From the NCBI GenBank assembly GCA_034770075.1, contig CM068386.1, positions 83,057,007 through 83,121,006 on the forward strand: a stretch of DNA of 64,000 nucleotides. Direction: 5' to 3'. The stretch comes from Aralia elata. Taxonomy: Eukaryota; Streptophyta; Magnoliopsida; Apiales; Araliaceae. Position numbers and translations under genes: made by a program. Each line of letters starts with the position of its first letter. Position 1 is the stretch's first letter. The notes below the pieces were generated by a model. That model worked only from the letters and a program-made list of their open reading frames with translations, ran no database searches and had not been told where the DNA came from. This document shows positions 13,108-25,621 of the stretch, one piece after another.

Positions 13108-15980
13108 TAGGGTTATCACTTATTGAATAAACGCATACATAAAAAGCGTTATATAAAATATATTTTCAATAGATACCTTTTAATTTCACAAAAAAAAGTT
13201 TCATTTATAAATATTAAAGATATTTTTATATCATATTATATTTTATTTCATATTTACTCCATATTTACTCGTAAAAATAAAAAATTATTGATTTAATATT
13301 TCTATAATAATGACATAATAGTAAAATTATAGTAACACACTTAATGATATTATATTATTTTTTATTACTATTAATAAAAAGATAGTTTATCAACATCAGT
13401 CAACTAATTTATTATATATAATAGCATAATTATTTCAAAAAGTAAAAATAATCAGATATTTTTTTTTCATCATTTGATGAATATGTGAATTTTTTATAAA
13501 AATTTTAATGGTTGAAATTTTTTTTAAACTTTTAACAGTGAAAACATTTTTTATGATTATAATTTTTTGTAGAATTGAACTTAATATCATTAACTATCTA
13601 TTAATATATTTTGATCATTATTAACAAACTTATTAAGATCAAATAATTTTAAAAAAATGTGTAATGAAAGGAAGCCAAATTCAGGTATTTGTATGATAAA
13701 AAAAATTGATAAATGAGACTCTTTTAAAAAATAAAGAGCATTTATTTATTTACACTTCGAGCATGAATACACGCGCTTCAATAGAAGACTGGCTATGTGT
13801 CTGATCGACTTGTTTCCACTTTTTGCCTCTTTGCTAAGCCACCATAAATGACTGCTGAAAACAGCAAAATTTAAAAATCCCATTTTGTCCAGTCAGAGTT
13901 GGCTGGCCATTTAAGCAATTATTCTCCGTTGACTTGAACAGCATTGCTCATTCCGCAGTCATTGACTAGAAGGAACCATGTTATGCAAAATTATAACTAA
14001 CTTAAAAGATAATATAAAACTCATTGAATATAAACATTTTATTGAAGTTATACAATTAAATCAATTAAATATATTATTAATAGTTAGTAAATGAAAAAAA
14101 GTGCCTATTCTAACTATTTATTATTAGGTAATATAAAATTAATTGATTTGAACAAGAAATCACTACAGAGGGAATAGTACATGAATCTTACTATTTGAGT
14201 TAGTGACTACACATGTAAGTATTATTTATACACAATTGTTATGCACCGTTAATAAATATTTTATTCGGCCTGCTTTATCTAATTTTATATTAATTCTAAA
14301 ATTATAACATCTCAATTTCATATCAAAAAATATAGAAAAAATTTATCGGTATATAAGAAATTAAGTTACTGACAATAATAATTTCAGTTATGACTTTTCA
14401 AGTGAGCATACGGTGGACTAAGATGATCCAAGAAAATACTATTGAGTTAGTGGTTTAAGGCATTATTTGGATGGATTTGATTTGATTTCAAACTTAAAAT
14501 TTGACCTAAGATTTGTTCTGGACTCAGGATTTGACCCGGGTTGTTACATTTTGCAACACCTCCAGTCCCATATCGAAAGATATAGGAAAAATTTGTCTAT
14601 ATATAAGGAATTAAGTTATTAACAATAATACCTTGGTGAAAACAATGTTCGAATTCATTTCATTTAGCTCTCCTATAAAATCAATTAAACCCTTAATTAG
14701 TCCAGTTCTAATATGTTTGTAAATATTTTCACTTTGTCACAATTTCATTATATCAAAATTGAAGAAAAGTTACATCTTCTAGTAAATTTGATAGTATAAT
14801 AATAATTTTTTTTTATATATTATGTAAGGTCACATATTTTAATTTATCCTTTATTAAAGGCACACAACTATATTATAAAAGTAAGTTTGCCATAAGTAAG
14901 TTGCATCTTCTAGTAAATTTGATTGTTTAATAATAAGATTTCTTTTTTATATTATGTAAGATCACATATTTTAATTTATTCTTCGTTAAAAGCTATCGTA
15001 AAAGTAAGTTTGTTTTAAGTTTTTCGTAACTCCTTTATTGACCCTCCCTCGTATCCTTTTCTAAAACTCTATTAGGTTTAAAATATAGTAGTATAAATTG
15101 CTCGAAAAAAATGAAGAAAAGTTACATCCTATATTTTTTTGATAAATAATTGTGATATACTTCTTCCATCTAATTTGAGCCGGTCATATTTTATGAACAT
15201 GACTTTTCCCATTATACTTTCTTTCAATTCTATCAAATGTACTAAATTTTGCCATAACATCTTTGTTAATATTAATACAAATATGTTAATAGATAGTTTA
15301 TAATGTAATAAAAATTCTTCAGAAAAGTTACAATCATTAAAAATATTTTTATCGAACAAAAATGAATAAATAAAAAAATTAATCATTAAAAAATTGATAA
15401 AATGTGTACATGTTCATCATCTACCACAAAGATGTCTGATTGCGCTCAAATTTGATATAGTGATACAATTGGAAAACAAAAATCAAGTAATTAGTGTCGA
15501 TTTCACTCACAACATTACAAAATATAAATACTTGATTTATTAATTAAATTTAAAGAAAATATATATGTAACAGAGGGGAATTGAATTCATACTTTAGGTA
15601 ACCAAGCTTTGTTTGTCGGATTTATTACTCTCATGTTTTTTTATCAATGTTATCGAGTTTTAAAATGGATAAAAAATATTTAAATTTTTTATACAAATCT
15701 TTTGTTATTATTTTAATGACTAGTAAAGAAAAGAATTAGACAAAAAACTTGATCATTTTTCTTGTTAGTTTTCCGTTTGAGAATGGACGGAAAATTAAAT
15801 ACTTTTTTTTTTAATAATTTCTATTATACTTTCCACGATAAACGTAACAAAACTTATATACGGATAAAATGATATCAACACTGAATTATTTTATTTTATT
15901 TTAATTTTTATTCAAACATAAGTTTTCCATCATTCTATATTTTATTAAAAAACACCTTAGCAAACAGAAGACTAATTTAG
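13108..15980. other. AT-rich intergenic DNA with short internal duplications
   Basis: No gene is seen. Two pairs of imperfect direct repeats are visible: about 14295-14400 with 14560-14640 (sharing AAATTAAGTTA words), and about 14765-14870 with 14895-15000 (sharing ATCTTCTAGTAAATTTGAT). A less AT-rich block at 13745-13990 includes TTGACT W-box-like words but no recognisable frame. The last part, near 15985, holds ACACGTGTC and probably belongs to the promoter of the downstream RAB1 gene. Confidence 0.4.
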
Positions 15981-16245
15981 TAATTTTACACACACGTGTC
16001 GATTTTAGTCATTTACTACGTCACTCCCCACCACCTCTATACCTCCGACAATTTGTGCTCTTTAAGAACTTGAAAAATTTCTCTCTTCTCCGTTTCAAAT
16101 CTCTCTTATCTCCCTCCTCTCTCTAAACTCTCAATTCTACCGTCGGCGATCAAGAATTCCGGTTGTATTGTCGTCGGAATTCCATTAAAATTCTGGTTAT
16201 TCAATCCTAGTTTCTCCGTTCACTCGATCTCCAAATCGTGCAGTC
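15981..16245 (+). promoter_or_regulatory. RAB1 gene promoter end and CT-rich 5' leader
   Basis: A G-box-like ACACGTGTC lies near 15993-16001. From about 16080 the sequence becomes pyrimidine-rich (CTCTCTTCTCC, CTCCCTCCTCTCTCT), as in many plant housekeeping leaders, and runs into the ATG at 16246. No strong TATA box is visible. The transcription start is inferred, not seen. Confidence 0.45.
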
Positions 16246-19200
16246 ATGAATCCAGAGTAGTGAGTTCCTTAATTGATATCTATTTATATTAGAATTTAAT
16301 TGTATTTGTTGAGTTTTTGTTTGTATATGTTAGAATTCATTAGATCTGTGATTTTCTGAATGGATATTCTTCCCATTTTTTAATGATTAGGTTTTTATTG
16401 TTGATTTGGTGTTTGTTTGGAACCTATGACGTGATTTGATTTAATATGATAGGTCTAGGTAATATAGCTTCAGATCTAGTATTAGGCTGTGGTTTATTTG
16501 GCGTGGTAGAAGTTGCCAATTTTATGAATTCATCTGTGTTTTTGTTCAATCTAATCCTTTGGCATACTGGGAATCTGGATCATTGTCACTATTTTGTTTT
16601 GGATTCTGCTTTAAATCTGTTAGAAGTTAGAAACTTAGAGCATTTCTGGCTTTCTTTTCTGCTTTCCTGTTTGGTATTTATAGTTAGAAATTTTGATAAG
16701 TTGATGAAATTAGCTGAGAAGTTAAAAATTTTGAGTTTTGCTGATAAAGTAAGAACTTTTTGATGAAGTTGAAAATTTATGCGAACTTGTAGGATACTTT
16801 TGTATGTTGTGCATGAACCTTGCGAGGTTGATGAATATCGAAGTTTTTCTACGACATCCAGGCACTAAATACTGCACATGCTTCTTCGGTTTAAATGTGG
16901 AACTTATGCTCTTAAAGATGGAGTTGGGGGGTATAGTATTATCTAATTCATTCCCCTTCTATGAGACGAGACATTTTTCCGCACAATTGGAAGGCATATA
17001 TGAATTAGTGTAGGCATAAGATTTTTGGGACAGTGAATGTCGGTATGCCGTAAATCTTGATTATCAATTTCATGCTTGACACATGTGTGTATTAAAATCC
17101 ATAATATTAGCTTGTTAAGAGATTGGGATATTATGATATGAAAGCATATTGAATGTTTTTTCCACCATATATGTTTTTTCTTTTTCTGTTTATTTAACAA
17201 TTGAAACGGTACGTCAACATGATTATATGATAATTTGTGTATTTCATTTGAAAGCATGGTAAGTAGAGAATGTTAAACAAGGCATCTATGGATCTAAAAT
17301 GAAGTTTTATATGCAGTAGCCAGTAAGTTATTCTTGTTTGAATGTCTAGCTATGTAAATATTACTAGTCATAATGAGAGATATTTCCATATCTGTGAATA
17401 ACATCTTATAATTGAGAGGAAATTAAAAAAAATCACATCTAGAATAATTAAAGGAGGGAGAGATCACGCGATGTACCTCTTTTGGTGGATTATGATTCGA
17501 TCCATTTTTGAGACTGAAGATTTTCTGTTTTGGTTGAGTGAATAATATTTTTCCAATTTAAGTCCTTTGTTGATGGAATTGTTTTCTCCTTTATGTATCT
17601 TTGCAGCGACTACCTGTTTAAGCTTTTGCTTATTGGAGATTCTGGTGTTGGAAAATCATGTCTCCTCCTGAGGTTTGCTGTAAGTACAGTGTGCATTTTC
17701 TCATTCATATCTTATATTTCTTTATTTCAAATTTCATACTGGTTGGCGCTGGTGGTTCACTATCGATAAAAATCAACATTACCTGCTCCAGTGTACCATG
17801 GATGATGAAGGTTTTTGAATTACTTGTTTATTGGAAAAAAAGTTTATGTATTACCTGACCATTTGATTATTGTTGTGTTTCAGGATGATTCGTATTTGGA
17901 AAGTTACATTAGCACCATTGGTGTTGACTTTGTAAGCCATCATTTTTTGGATTTGATGATATTTCAAAATAAATCTTAGTGCTAATCATTCATATGTTCT
18001 CTTATCTAGAAAATCCGCACAGTGGAACAGGATGGGAAAACTCTTAAACTCCAAATTGTAAGTTTTATACTTTTATGCTACTTTATATATCAATTGGTCA
18101 AGATTTTTATTATTATTTGAAGGACTAGGGTTTTTATATCAGCGTCGATGTTGCTGGTTGTTGGAATTTAGTTGTGAGATGTCAAGCTTTATAACTGCCA
18201 TGGTGAATTCGCATATTTAATTGTATAGTCCTGCTAATGAGTGCCCGGGGGCACTTTTAAGTATATAATTTTACAAAGGGAACATTTAATAACATATATA
18301 TGCGCACAATGTTTAATACATTTTTAAAGTTTCTTTATAACATTATTTTCCAAAATTAACTGCACTCAATGTACTTTAATAAATTCCCGTAGCAACATCT
18401 TCCAACACTTTCTACAGAAAGCTATTTAAAACATTAATTCTCCTTAACCTAGAGCACTTGTTAGCATTTCCCTTTATATTAATACTCTCCCCCATTCCAA
18501 ATTATAATATCATTATTGACTTTTGAGAGTCAATTTGAAACATTTTCAAACTTAAAATTGATTAAATTTATCAAAAATTACAAAACAATAAATCTTATAA
18601 TTAGTATTTCCTTCGTCTCGCAAAGACTGACCTAGTTTGACTTTTATAGTTAAATTGACCAATTTTAGAATTGATAATTAAGCAAATTTATTTATATCCC
18701 TTGATGGACTCAAACTCTTACATGTAAGGTGTCCTATATCCATACTCAAAATTTCCTTGCCAAGCTACATGTAACAGATTTCTGAAAGTATTTTTGAACT
18801 TCCAAAAATTGGATGTTGTAGTAAATTTAATGTAGTTTATTATGATTATCATCTCTTTACCTATATTTTAAAGAAATTTAGATAAATTTTGATTCTAAAA
18901 TTGGTCAGTTTGACTTTAAAATTCAAAGTAAGCCAGTCTTTGCGGGACGGAGTAGTAGTTTTTAGATAGTTTACAATATTTATCATTGTAGTGATTAAAA
19001 CTAAATGAATTTATGTAAATTTTGAGTTTGAAAATGTCTCAAATTGAATTCAAAATGTCAATAATGATCTTATATTTTGGAACGACGAGAGTATTTGTTT
19101 GTGCAGCAATTTGAAGCATGGCTTTGTCCAAAACTACATTACTAGAATGGTTGTTTTTTCTTTGGGCATGATTTTCTTTTCCTTCTCACCTTCAAGACTA

Positions 19201-20117
19201 TTTGTGTGGGGCCTGAATAGTTTCATGCTTGGTGGATGTGGTCACTCTTTTTTGCTTACAATTTCTTGCTTACTATTCTGATCTTTTCTACCATATTCTT
19301 TCCTGCACTTACAGTGGGATACTGCTGGACAAGAACGTTTTAGGACAATTACTAGCAGCTACTATCGTGGAGCACATGGCATCATTGTAAGTAATTCATG
19401 CTCTCCTTTATTTTGAATCATCTCATCATTGAGAAGTACAAGGAATTCTTTAGTCTCATTCTGGTTGCTTTTCTGGTAGGTCGTGTACGATGTGACAGAT
19501 CAAGAGAGCTTTAACAATGTCAAGCAATGGTTGAATGAAATTGATCGTTATGCAAGTGAGAGTGTCAACAAGCTTTTAGTTGGAAAACAAGTGTGACCTC
19601 ACGTCTCAGAAGGTTGTATCCTCCGAGACAGCACAGGTAATAATATGCTGCATATGCATGTGTTGTATTTGGCAAATTTCTACTATATATTCCATTGGAT
19701 TCTAGCAAAGCATCATTAAATCATATTGAATTGGTCTTACTGTTTGTCCTCTGCAGGCATTTGCGGACGAAATTGGGATCCCTTTCATGGAAACAAGTGC
19801 TAAAAGTGCCACCAATGTTGAACAAGCTTTCATGGCCATGGCTGCTGAGATTAAGAACAGGTATGGAATTTGATGGTTTGAATGGTATTTTAACCCGAAT
19901 AAAAAAGTACAGATACAAAACAAGTTTACTATTTTTTTAGGTTAATATTATAGACGTAATATAATTACTTAATTTATGACCATCTTCCTTATACCTATTG
20001 TCTTCTGATTTGGCTTGCAGGATGGCAAGCCAACCAGCCATGAATAATGCCAGGCCTCCTACCGTTCAGATCCGAGGACAACCTGTCAACCAAAAGGCTG
20101 GCTGCTGTTCTTCTTGA
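16246..20117 (+). CDS. RABD2: RAB1/RABD2-type small GTPase, eight exons, one frame break
   Basis: Exons: 16246-16259, 17607-17679, 17884-17931, 18010-18057, 19315-19386, 19480-19636, 19757-19860, 20021-20117, all with GT-AG introns. The protein (about 203 residues) begins [20 protein letters not shown]. It has the P-loop GDSGVGKS (15-22), switch I with STIGVDF (39-45), switch [10 protein letters not shown] (62-69), the base-binding NKCD at 121-124, ETSAKSA near the guanine pocket, and a C-terminal CCSS prenylation end. RAB1/RABD proteins direct ER-to-Golgi vesicle traffic and are membrane-anchored by two geranylgeranyl groups. The oddity is the run AAAA at 19584-19587, where the family has AAA or AAT; the extra base shifts the frame exactly at N121 and gives TGA at 19594-19596. 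Every other codon and splice site fits the family, so either the assembly has a one-base error or the allele is newly broken. Intron 1 is about 1.3 kb; intron 4 holds nested MITEs. Confidence 0.93.
18483..19093. mobile_element. nested Stowaway-type MITEs in RAB1 intron 4
   Basis: The outer element begins TACTCTCCCCCATTCC and ends GGAACGACGAGAGTA, with matching subterminal arms (GTCAATTTGAAACATTTTC against its reverse complement). A second element at about 18605-18957 lies inside it, with arms around TCGTCTCGCAAAGACTGACC and its inverse GCCAGTCTTTGCGGGACGGA. Both have TA at their borders. They account for about half of the 1.26-kb intron and do not touch the splice sites. Confidence 0.75.
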
Positions 20118-21208
20118 AAGGGGAGAGTTTGCCAATGCTAATGACACTCACTGTTGTTGACTGTGGGTTGTAAAACTATTCTTTCTTCATCATGCTTTGA
20201 CATGAAGAAGACTGTTGGACGTCATTTGCTTTCCTCATATATTGTTTCACCCTTTAGAACCTCAATTCTTTCGATGTATTTGATTTCAAAAAGCATTTGT
20301 ACAAAGTAGAATATTGGTGGATAGCAAGCATTATTTGCAGTTAATATTCTCTATCCTTTCATTACATACAATATGAATCGTCATTTAATATTTTTTGTCG
20401 TGAACAATCATTCAAATAACTGCTTACAATTTATCGACTTGTCTTTGGTGCAAGTCCCTTTCAAACCATGGGCGGCCTGTTTTTTGATGTTAAATGAACG
20501 GATCCTTGGAGAATGGATTCATAGTAGAGATCCTTGTAACTATACTTGAATTGGATTTTGGGTGTAGAGATCCTGGTAACCTTTCATCTCTATCAATGTT
20601 TGTATACCTTGATTCATATCCTGTTTTATTTCATTTCACAAAGAGTTCTATTTGCAAAATTTGCATATATTAAGAATGTATGGTTGTTATGTGTTCACTC
20701 AAGTTATTGAGCGTTTAGTTTACTTGTCGAAGACGATAATAATTTGGACTGAGCTGCCTGCATTTGGTTTGAGGGCCTATATAGACTGGGCCTCCTGCTG
20801 ACTGGTGGAAGCAATATTTATAATGGTAAACTTAAAAGATATTATGTCATTTTATAATGGTAAACTTAAAAGATATTTGTCGAAGAGAAGCTGTCCAGCA
20901 TCAATTGTTGATGTCTAATGAGCTGACATAACTTGCTCCATGTTGCCGCATAAATATTATTATAGCAGCAATGAAAACTTGTCATTAAGCAATCGACAGC
21001 TTTGCTTGATTTACACCAACAATTACATAATTACGCGCTTGCATTTTCTTCGTGTAATCAATACTATATCAAATTCCTTAAATTTAGACATGATGACAAT
21101 TGACAACATTTGATTTGGCATACTTCACTTGCAAGACTTCCGCCACAGGCTATCGCCCTGTTTGCAGTTTATATGACTTCCACATTGTGTCTTTGCAGGT
21201 TAACACAT
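20118..21208. other. RAB1 3' untranslated region, then spacer
   Basis: The first 250 bases or so after the stop are likely the RAB1 3' untranslated region; AATATG-type near-upstream signals occur near 20310-20370. Beyond that is spacer, including a short direct repeat of TTATAATGGTAAACTTAAAA at 20819-20838 and 20855-20874. No gene is seen. Confidence 0.45.
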
Positions 21209-21368
21209 AGTTACCATGAACACTGATAGACTAGGTACGTAGAACTAAATAGGTACGGGGATTGCTTGATTTGGTAGAATGCACAAGGTATCTAAGTTCT
21301 CGTATAACAATTAGGAATGATAATACCCAATAGACAGCACACAAGACAATAAGCGTTCTCTGGTAACC
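21209..21368. mobile_element. 160-bp GGTTACCA-ended element, copy 1
   Basis: Begins AGTTACCATGAACACTGAT and ends GCGTTCTCTGGTAACC. It is exactly 160 bp and similar along its length to the copy at 21937-22096. The terminal inverted repeat is short (GTTACCA..GAAC). No coding capacity and no clear flanking duplication, so the transposon class is unknown. Confidence 0.6.
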
Positions 21369-21784
21369 TTGTCAACGCCATGTTTCATTGTTAATTTGCT
21401 ACGGGCACCTGCAAATTGCTTTACTACCTCGTGTGATGGTGCACTTGAGGTGAGTGATGCTCATCCAGGAGTTCCACTCCCTGAGCAACTGCTGAGAAGA
21501 AGTTTAGTGCTTACTGAGAAGACATTTACACCTGTTCTTCATTGTAAGGAGGTCAAATGTTTTCACAGCAGCAAATTCACTAAATGGACAACGAATCGGT
21601 TATCAAGCTGAAACTAAACAATACGTTTCACAAAGCACCAACAGCTGATTTCTACTTAGCTACAATGCCCTCATTTGTGATGAATCATAAATCCATGTCA
21701 AATTATATCTTCTTCCTACGTCAAAATGGACCGAGTCTGTTTTCCGAGCAGATAACCAGAGAGAATCGTTTTTGCACTCGCAAA

Positions 21785-22128
21785 GAATCACCTCAGGAGC
21801 ATTAGTGTCCCTTGCAATGGTTGCCTCCTGTAATCCTGTTTACTGTTGATATAAACTGAAGCAGCCTCCCGACGACGATATGCACACACAGTCAAGCTCT
21901 TAAATATCCCCTTTGTGCATCCAATGGTGCTCTGATGGTTACCATGAACGCTGATCAACTAGGTACGCGGAACAAAATCGGGTACGAGGAATGTTAACTA
22001 TGATAGAATACAAAAGGTATCTTGTTCTCGTACCACGGTTCAGAACGATAGGACCCGGTACGCAGAACGCAAGGCAATAAGAGTTCCCTGGTAACCCTTT
22101 TTGATCAGCTGAAAGGCAATTAGCAAGC
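21785..22128 (-). pseudogene. partial duplicate of the PPR gene's DYW end, split by an element
   Basis: Read with the plus strand, 21785-21936 matches the last roughly 150 bases of the PPR coding region at 22137-22310 (for example AATCACCTCAGGAGCAT against AATCACCACAGGAGCAT, and TCAAGCTCTTAAA against TCAAGTTCTTAAA). The match stops at TCTGAT, where the 160-bp element (21937-22096) intervenes, and resumes with GATCAGCTGAAAGGCAATTA (22103-22122), which matches GATCAGCCCATAGGCAATGG at 22302-22321. It is therefore a tandem copy of the region from HSEKLA to DYW, placed directly after the real gene's stop, heavily diverged and interrupted. It has no open frame of its own. Confidence 0.75.
21937..22096. 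mobile_element. 160-bp GGTTACCA-ended element, copy 2
   Basis: Begins GGTTACCATGAACGCTGATC and ends GAGTTCCCTGGTAACC, giving inverted ends GGTTACCA..GAAC. It splits the duplicated DYW sequence after TCTGAT; the right flank TTTTTGAT partly repeats the left flank TGCTCTGAT, consistent with a decayed 8-9 bp target duplication. It is the same length as the copy at 21209-21368. Confidence 0.65.
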
Positions 22129-24171
22129 TCACCAATAATCACCACAGGAGCATATGCCATCCTTGAAATGATGGAATCTTGTTGTATCTCTCACTATGAT
22201 TTCCCTTCCTTCTATTCTTGATATAAATTTAGTAGCTTGGTGGCAGTCCCCACAAACTCTCAAGTTCTTAAACACCCGGATCGGATTTCCAAATGGCAGT
22301 CTGATCAGCCCATAGGCAATGGCAAGTTTCTCACTATGCCATAACAACAACTGCTGTTTCTGCTCCTCCCCCACATCATGCAACACAAATTCAAGATTCG
22401 GCACATATCCAGCCAGCTTCAACTTCTTCTCCAAGTCATTTAGTTTTTCGTGTATAGATTCCAATTCTGGGTGAATCCTGTCCCCAGATCTGAACTCATG
22501 AACCACACTCTTTATTTCAATCCAGCTATACCCCGGTACTTTAGTTACCTTATTCTCCTTCATTGATCTCCGAACCATAGAAACATGGTCCCACCTGTTC
22601 ATTGCAGCATAAACATTAGCCAGCTGAACATAACCAGCTGCATTGGTGGGATCACAACTAAGTAAGTTCTTGGCAGCAAACTCAGCTAGCTCTAAGTTTT
22701 TATGGATCCTACAAGCACCCAAAAGCGTTCCAAATATCGCAGAATGAGGCTTGAAAGGCATGCTCTTAACCATCTCTACAGCTTCAACTAGCTTACCAGC
22801 TCGACCAAGAAGATCGACCATACATGTAAAGTGATCTGGTTTAGCTGTAACCCCATAATCCCTCTGCATTGCATTGAAATACTGAAGCCCAAGATTCACC
22901 AGTCCTGCGTGGTTACAAGCCGATAACACACCAACAAAAGTAATCCAATCTGGTTTGATTCCATCGTTCCTCATCTCATCAAATAAACTAAGAGCTTTTT
23001 CACCTGATCCATGTTGAGCATACCCCGAAATCATGGCATTCCAAGTGACAACATCTTTCCATGACATCTCAAGGAACAATTTCTGGGCATCCTCCAAATC
23101 TCCACACTTGCAGTACATGCTAATTAACGAAGTCCCCACCGTTACATCTGTATGCAATGGACTTTTACAAATAAACTGATGAACTTGCTTACCCAACTTC
23201 AAGGCTGATAAATCACTACAACCAAGCAGAACACTACTCAAGCTTGATGGATTCGGCCTGACACCTGTTCCCACCATTGTCCTAAAAAACTTCAAAGCAT
23301 CCTCCCATCGACAGTTTTCAACATAACCAGCAATCATCGAATTCCATGTCACCAAATTCTTCACAGGCATCTCAACAAATAATTGTTCTGCCAATTCAAC
23401 CTTCCCAAACTTCATGTAACCGGTGACCATCGCAGTCCACGCAACTACACTCTTTACTGGAGCAATTTTAAACAACTTCACAGCAGAATCCAAATCCCCT
23501 GACTCAACATAACCTGATATCATCGCACTCCACGTGACACTATTCCTCTCTGGCATCACCGAGAAAAACTCACAGGCTTCACTCATCATTCCATTTCGTG
23601 AGAAACCGGATATCATAGTATTCCAAGATGCTATATCTTTAATGGGCATTTGATCAAAGAATACCCGAGCTACTGCAATATCCGAGTTATGTACATAACA
23701 AGCTAACATTGTGTTGTAAGAAACATTATCTGGTTCAGGAATTCTATCAAACATTTGTCGTGCTTCTATAACTTTTCCAGATTTTTTAACAAACCCAGCC
23801 AAAATTGAATTCCATGTAACTGTATTCCTAACTGACATTGATTCAAACACTTTCAATGCAGAATCCAAATTCCCAGATCGGATATAGTAAGTTATCATCT
23901 TGTTTGATGACGCTATGTTATCAAATCCATGTCGATCACATAATGTCTGATTATTTGAAACATGGGCTATGTAACGGGCAGGAACCAAGTAGGTTTGTTG
24001 TGGTGGGTGTGAAAGGAAAGAGGAAAAATATGATTTTGAGTTTGAATTGGCATCTGGGTATTGAAATTTGGGAATGGAGATGAAGTATTTTTGGTGTTTG
24101 GATGGTGGGAAAGTTTTGAGGAAGGAAATGGAAAGAATGTTGTTCTTAATTTTAAGATTTTGAAAAGACAT
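22129..24171 (-). CDS. PPR protein, PLS/DYW class, likely mitochondrial
   Basis: One uninterrupted 680-residue frame, starting at ATG 24171 and ending TGA at 22129-22131. Residues 1 to about 60 are rich in Ser, Lys and aromatics and poor in acidic residues, fitting a mitochondrial or plastid transit peptide. From about residue 85 to 500 come roughly eleven P/L/S pentatricopeptide repeats (recurring [11 protein letters not shown] and ALKVF phrases), then the E region ([10 protein letters not shown]) and a complete DYW domain. The cytidine-deaminase-like zinc site is intact: H612 and E614 in HSEKLA with C640 and C643 in CGDCH; the second site has H667, H668, C674 and C676, and the protein ends exactly in DYW. 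Such proteins bind one or a few organelle transcripts and carry out C-to-U editing. It resembles Arabidopsis At4g16835 as I remember it. The editing target cannot be read from the sequence. Confidence 0.93.
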   Translation of the reverse strand: MSFQNLKIKNNILSISFLKTFPPSKHQKYFISIPKFQYPDANSNSKSYFSSFLSHPPQQTYLVPARYIAHVSNNQTLCDRHGFDNIASSNKMITYYIRSGNLDSALKVFESMSVRNTVTWNSILAGFVKKSGKVIEARQMFDRIPEPDNVSYNTMLACYVHNSDIAVARVFFDQMPIKDIASWNTMISGFSRNGMMSEACEFFSVMPERNSVTWSAMISGYVESGDLDSAVKLFKIAPVKSVVAWTAMVTGYMKFGKVELAEQLFVEMPVKNLVTWNSMIAGYVENCRWEDALKFFRTMVGTGVRPNPSSLSSVLLGCSDLSALKLGKQVHQFICKSPLHTDVTVGTSLISMYCKCGDLEDAQKLFLEMSWKDVVTWNAMISGYAQHGSGEKALSLFDEMRNDGIKPDWITFVGVLSACNHAGLVNLGLQYFNAMQRDYGVTAKPDHFTCMVDLLGRAGKLVEAVEMVKSMPFKPHSAIFGTLLGACRIHKNLELAEFAAKNLLSCDPTNAAGYVQLANVYAAMNRWDHVSMVRRSMKENKVTKVPGYSWIEIKSVVHEFRSGDRIHPELESIHEKLNDLEKKLKLAGYVPNLEFVLHDVGEEQKQQLLLWHSEKLAIAYGLIRLPFGNPIRVFKNLRVCGDCHQATKFISRIEGREIIVRDTTRFHHFKDGICSCGDYW

Positions 24172-24822
24172 TTAATTAGTCATGGCTCGCGGATGAAGGA
24201 AAAAATTGGATTGTATCACCCTATAAAATCACTGGTTAACTCGTTTGTAATTTTTTGTTTTGAACCCGTGTATAGATACATAAGAGGAGATTCACGTATT
24301 ATAATTTTATCTTATCATTTAAAGTTATGCGATAATTGTAATTTAATTTTATTATAAAATTTATCGATATATATTATTTTTTATTTTATTTTGATTCCAT
24401 AAAAAGAGAATAAAAGGGAAAGTTGAAAGATTTCGTTCTAAATAAAAACTTTGTGGTAATAATTATTTGAAAATAATATCATACTTTGTGGTAATAATTA
24501 TTTGAAAATAATATCATGTTGGGCTAGGTAAGGGATTCAATATCAAGAAAAAATTATGCCTCATAAAAATTGTATTTGGAAGATTTATAAATCCTAAATT
24601 CTTGAAATTAAAAATGGTGCGATAAATTTGAATGTGATTATTTGAAAATGCGTTTGTAAGTTTATAAATTATATTCAAAATAAGTTTATTGTGCATTCCT
24701 AAACTAAACGTGCACTAAATTAAGTTGCTCAACATAACGGTGTTTATGAGTTTTAAAAAAACATATTGAAGAGAGATTTAAAACTATGAGAAGAAAGAAA
24801 TGAGTAATAAAGAAAGCAATAA
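24172..24822. other. PPR gene upstream region and AT-rich spacer
   Basis: This lies upstream of the minus-strand PPR gene and should include its promoter. It is AT-rich, with a 29-bp direct repeat starting GTGGTAATAATTATTTGAAA at 24452 and 24488. No open frame of coding character is present. Confidence 0.4.
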
Positions 24823-25164
24823 TTCTAGGGAGCCCGGTGTTGATGACCGGGCTCGGCGACCGGCAAAAAAAAATGTTTTCACTCTCAAATAATTTATGTG
24901 ATTTATTGGAACTGAAATTTAAAAAAAAAAGTGATTTAGGTGTGATTTGGATACATATCAAAAACAGTGAAAACTCAAAAAAAAAAAGTGACTGTGTAAC
25001 ACTGTTTTTGATATGTATCCAAATCACACCTAAATCACTTTTTTTTTTAAAAATTTCAGTTCCAATAAATCACATAAATTATTTGAGAGTGAAAACCAAA
25101 AAAAAAAAAAATATTTTTTTTGGCCGGTCGCCAAGCCCGATCACCAACGCCGGGCTCCCTAGAA
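24823..25164. repeat. 342-bp near-perfect foldback (hairpin) element
   Basis: The two halves are inverted copies. The left arm begins TTCTAGGGAGCCCGGTGTTG and the right arm ends CGCCGGGCTCCCTAGAA. Each arm is about 160 bases and includes GATTTAGGTGTGATTTGGAT or its complement, leaving a loop of only about 40 bases around 24965-25005. A-runs in the left arm are mirrored by T-runs in the right. It is a non-autonomous foldback transposon or an inverted duplication. Flanks share the word AAAGAAAG but give no precise duplication. Confidence 0.85.
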
Positions 25165-25621
25165 GGACTCTAAAGAAAGTAATCTTCTATCTTTGTGATT
25201 ATATGTTTTTGGAAGGAAAGTATAAGGAAAATAGTGTATTGCGTTTTATGCTTGAGAGAATAAATTTTAAAATGTATTTTCAGTTTTAAGACGTCTATGG
25301 CATAAACTAAATTTAACTAAGTCTTTTTTTTTTATATAATTATAATAGAATAGAATTATTATTATTATTTTTGTATTAATCAAATTTTAGCCTACATAAA
25401 ATTAGTGCGAATATTCAGAAAATATTGGTTTTTGAGTACAAGTTTGCTCACCCATTTAAAAATGGATGTCACTCACAAGTAAATTATCCAAGTCATTAAC
25501 TCACGGGTATATATAGGAAATTGATATTTTTATATGTTAAAATGATATTGTCACATGAGTCTCTCTCATATGGAGGTGTGATCCGCTTACTATTCATGTA
25601 AGAAGAATCATGTGGAAATAT

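Noticed and set aside
16446..16763. 105-codon plus-strand open frame
   Set aside because: It lies wholly within RAB1 intron 1, has the T-rich composition of an intron and resembles no protein family.
21369..21611. 80-codon open frame between RAB1 and PPR genes
   Set aside because: No recognisable domain, no splice or leader context, and it lies among decayed repeats.
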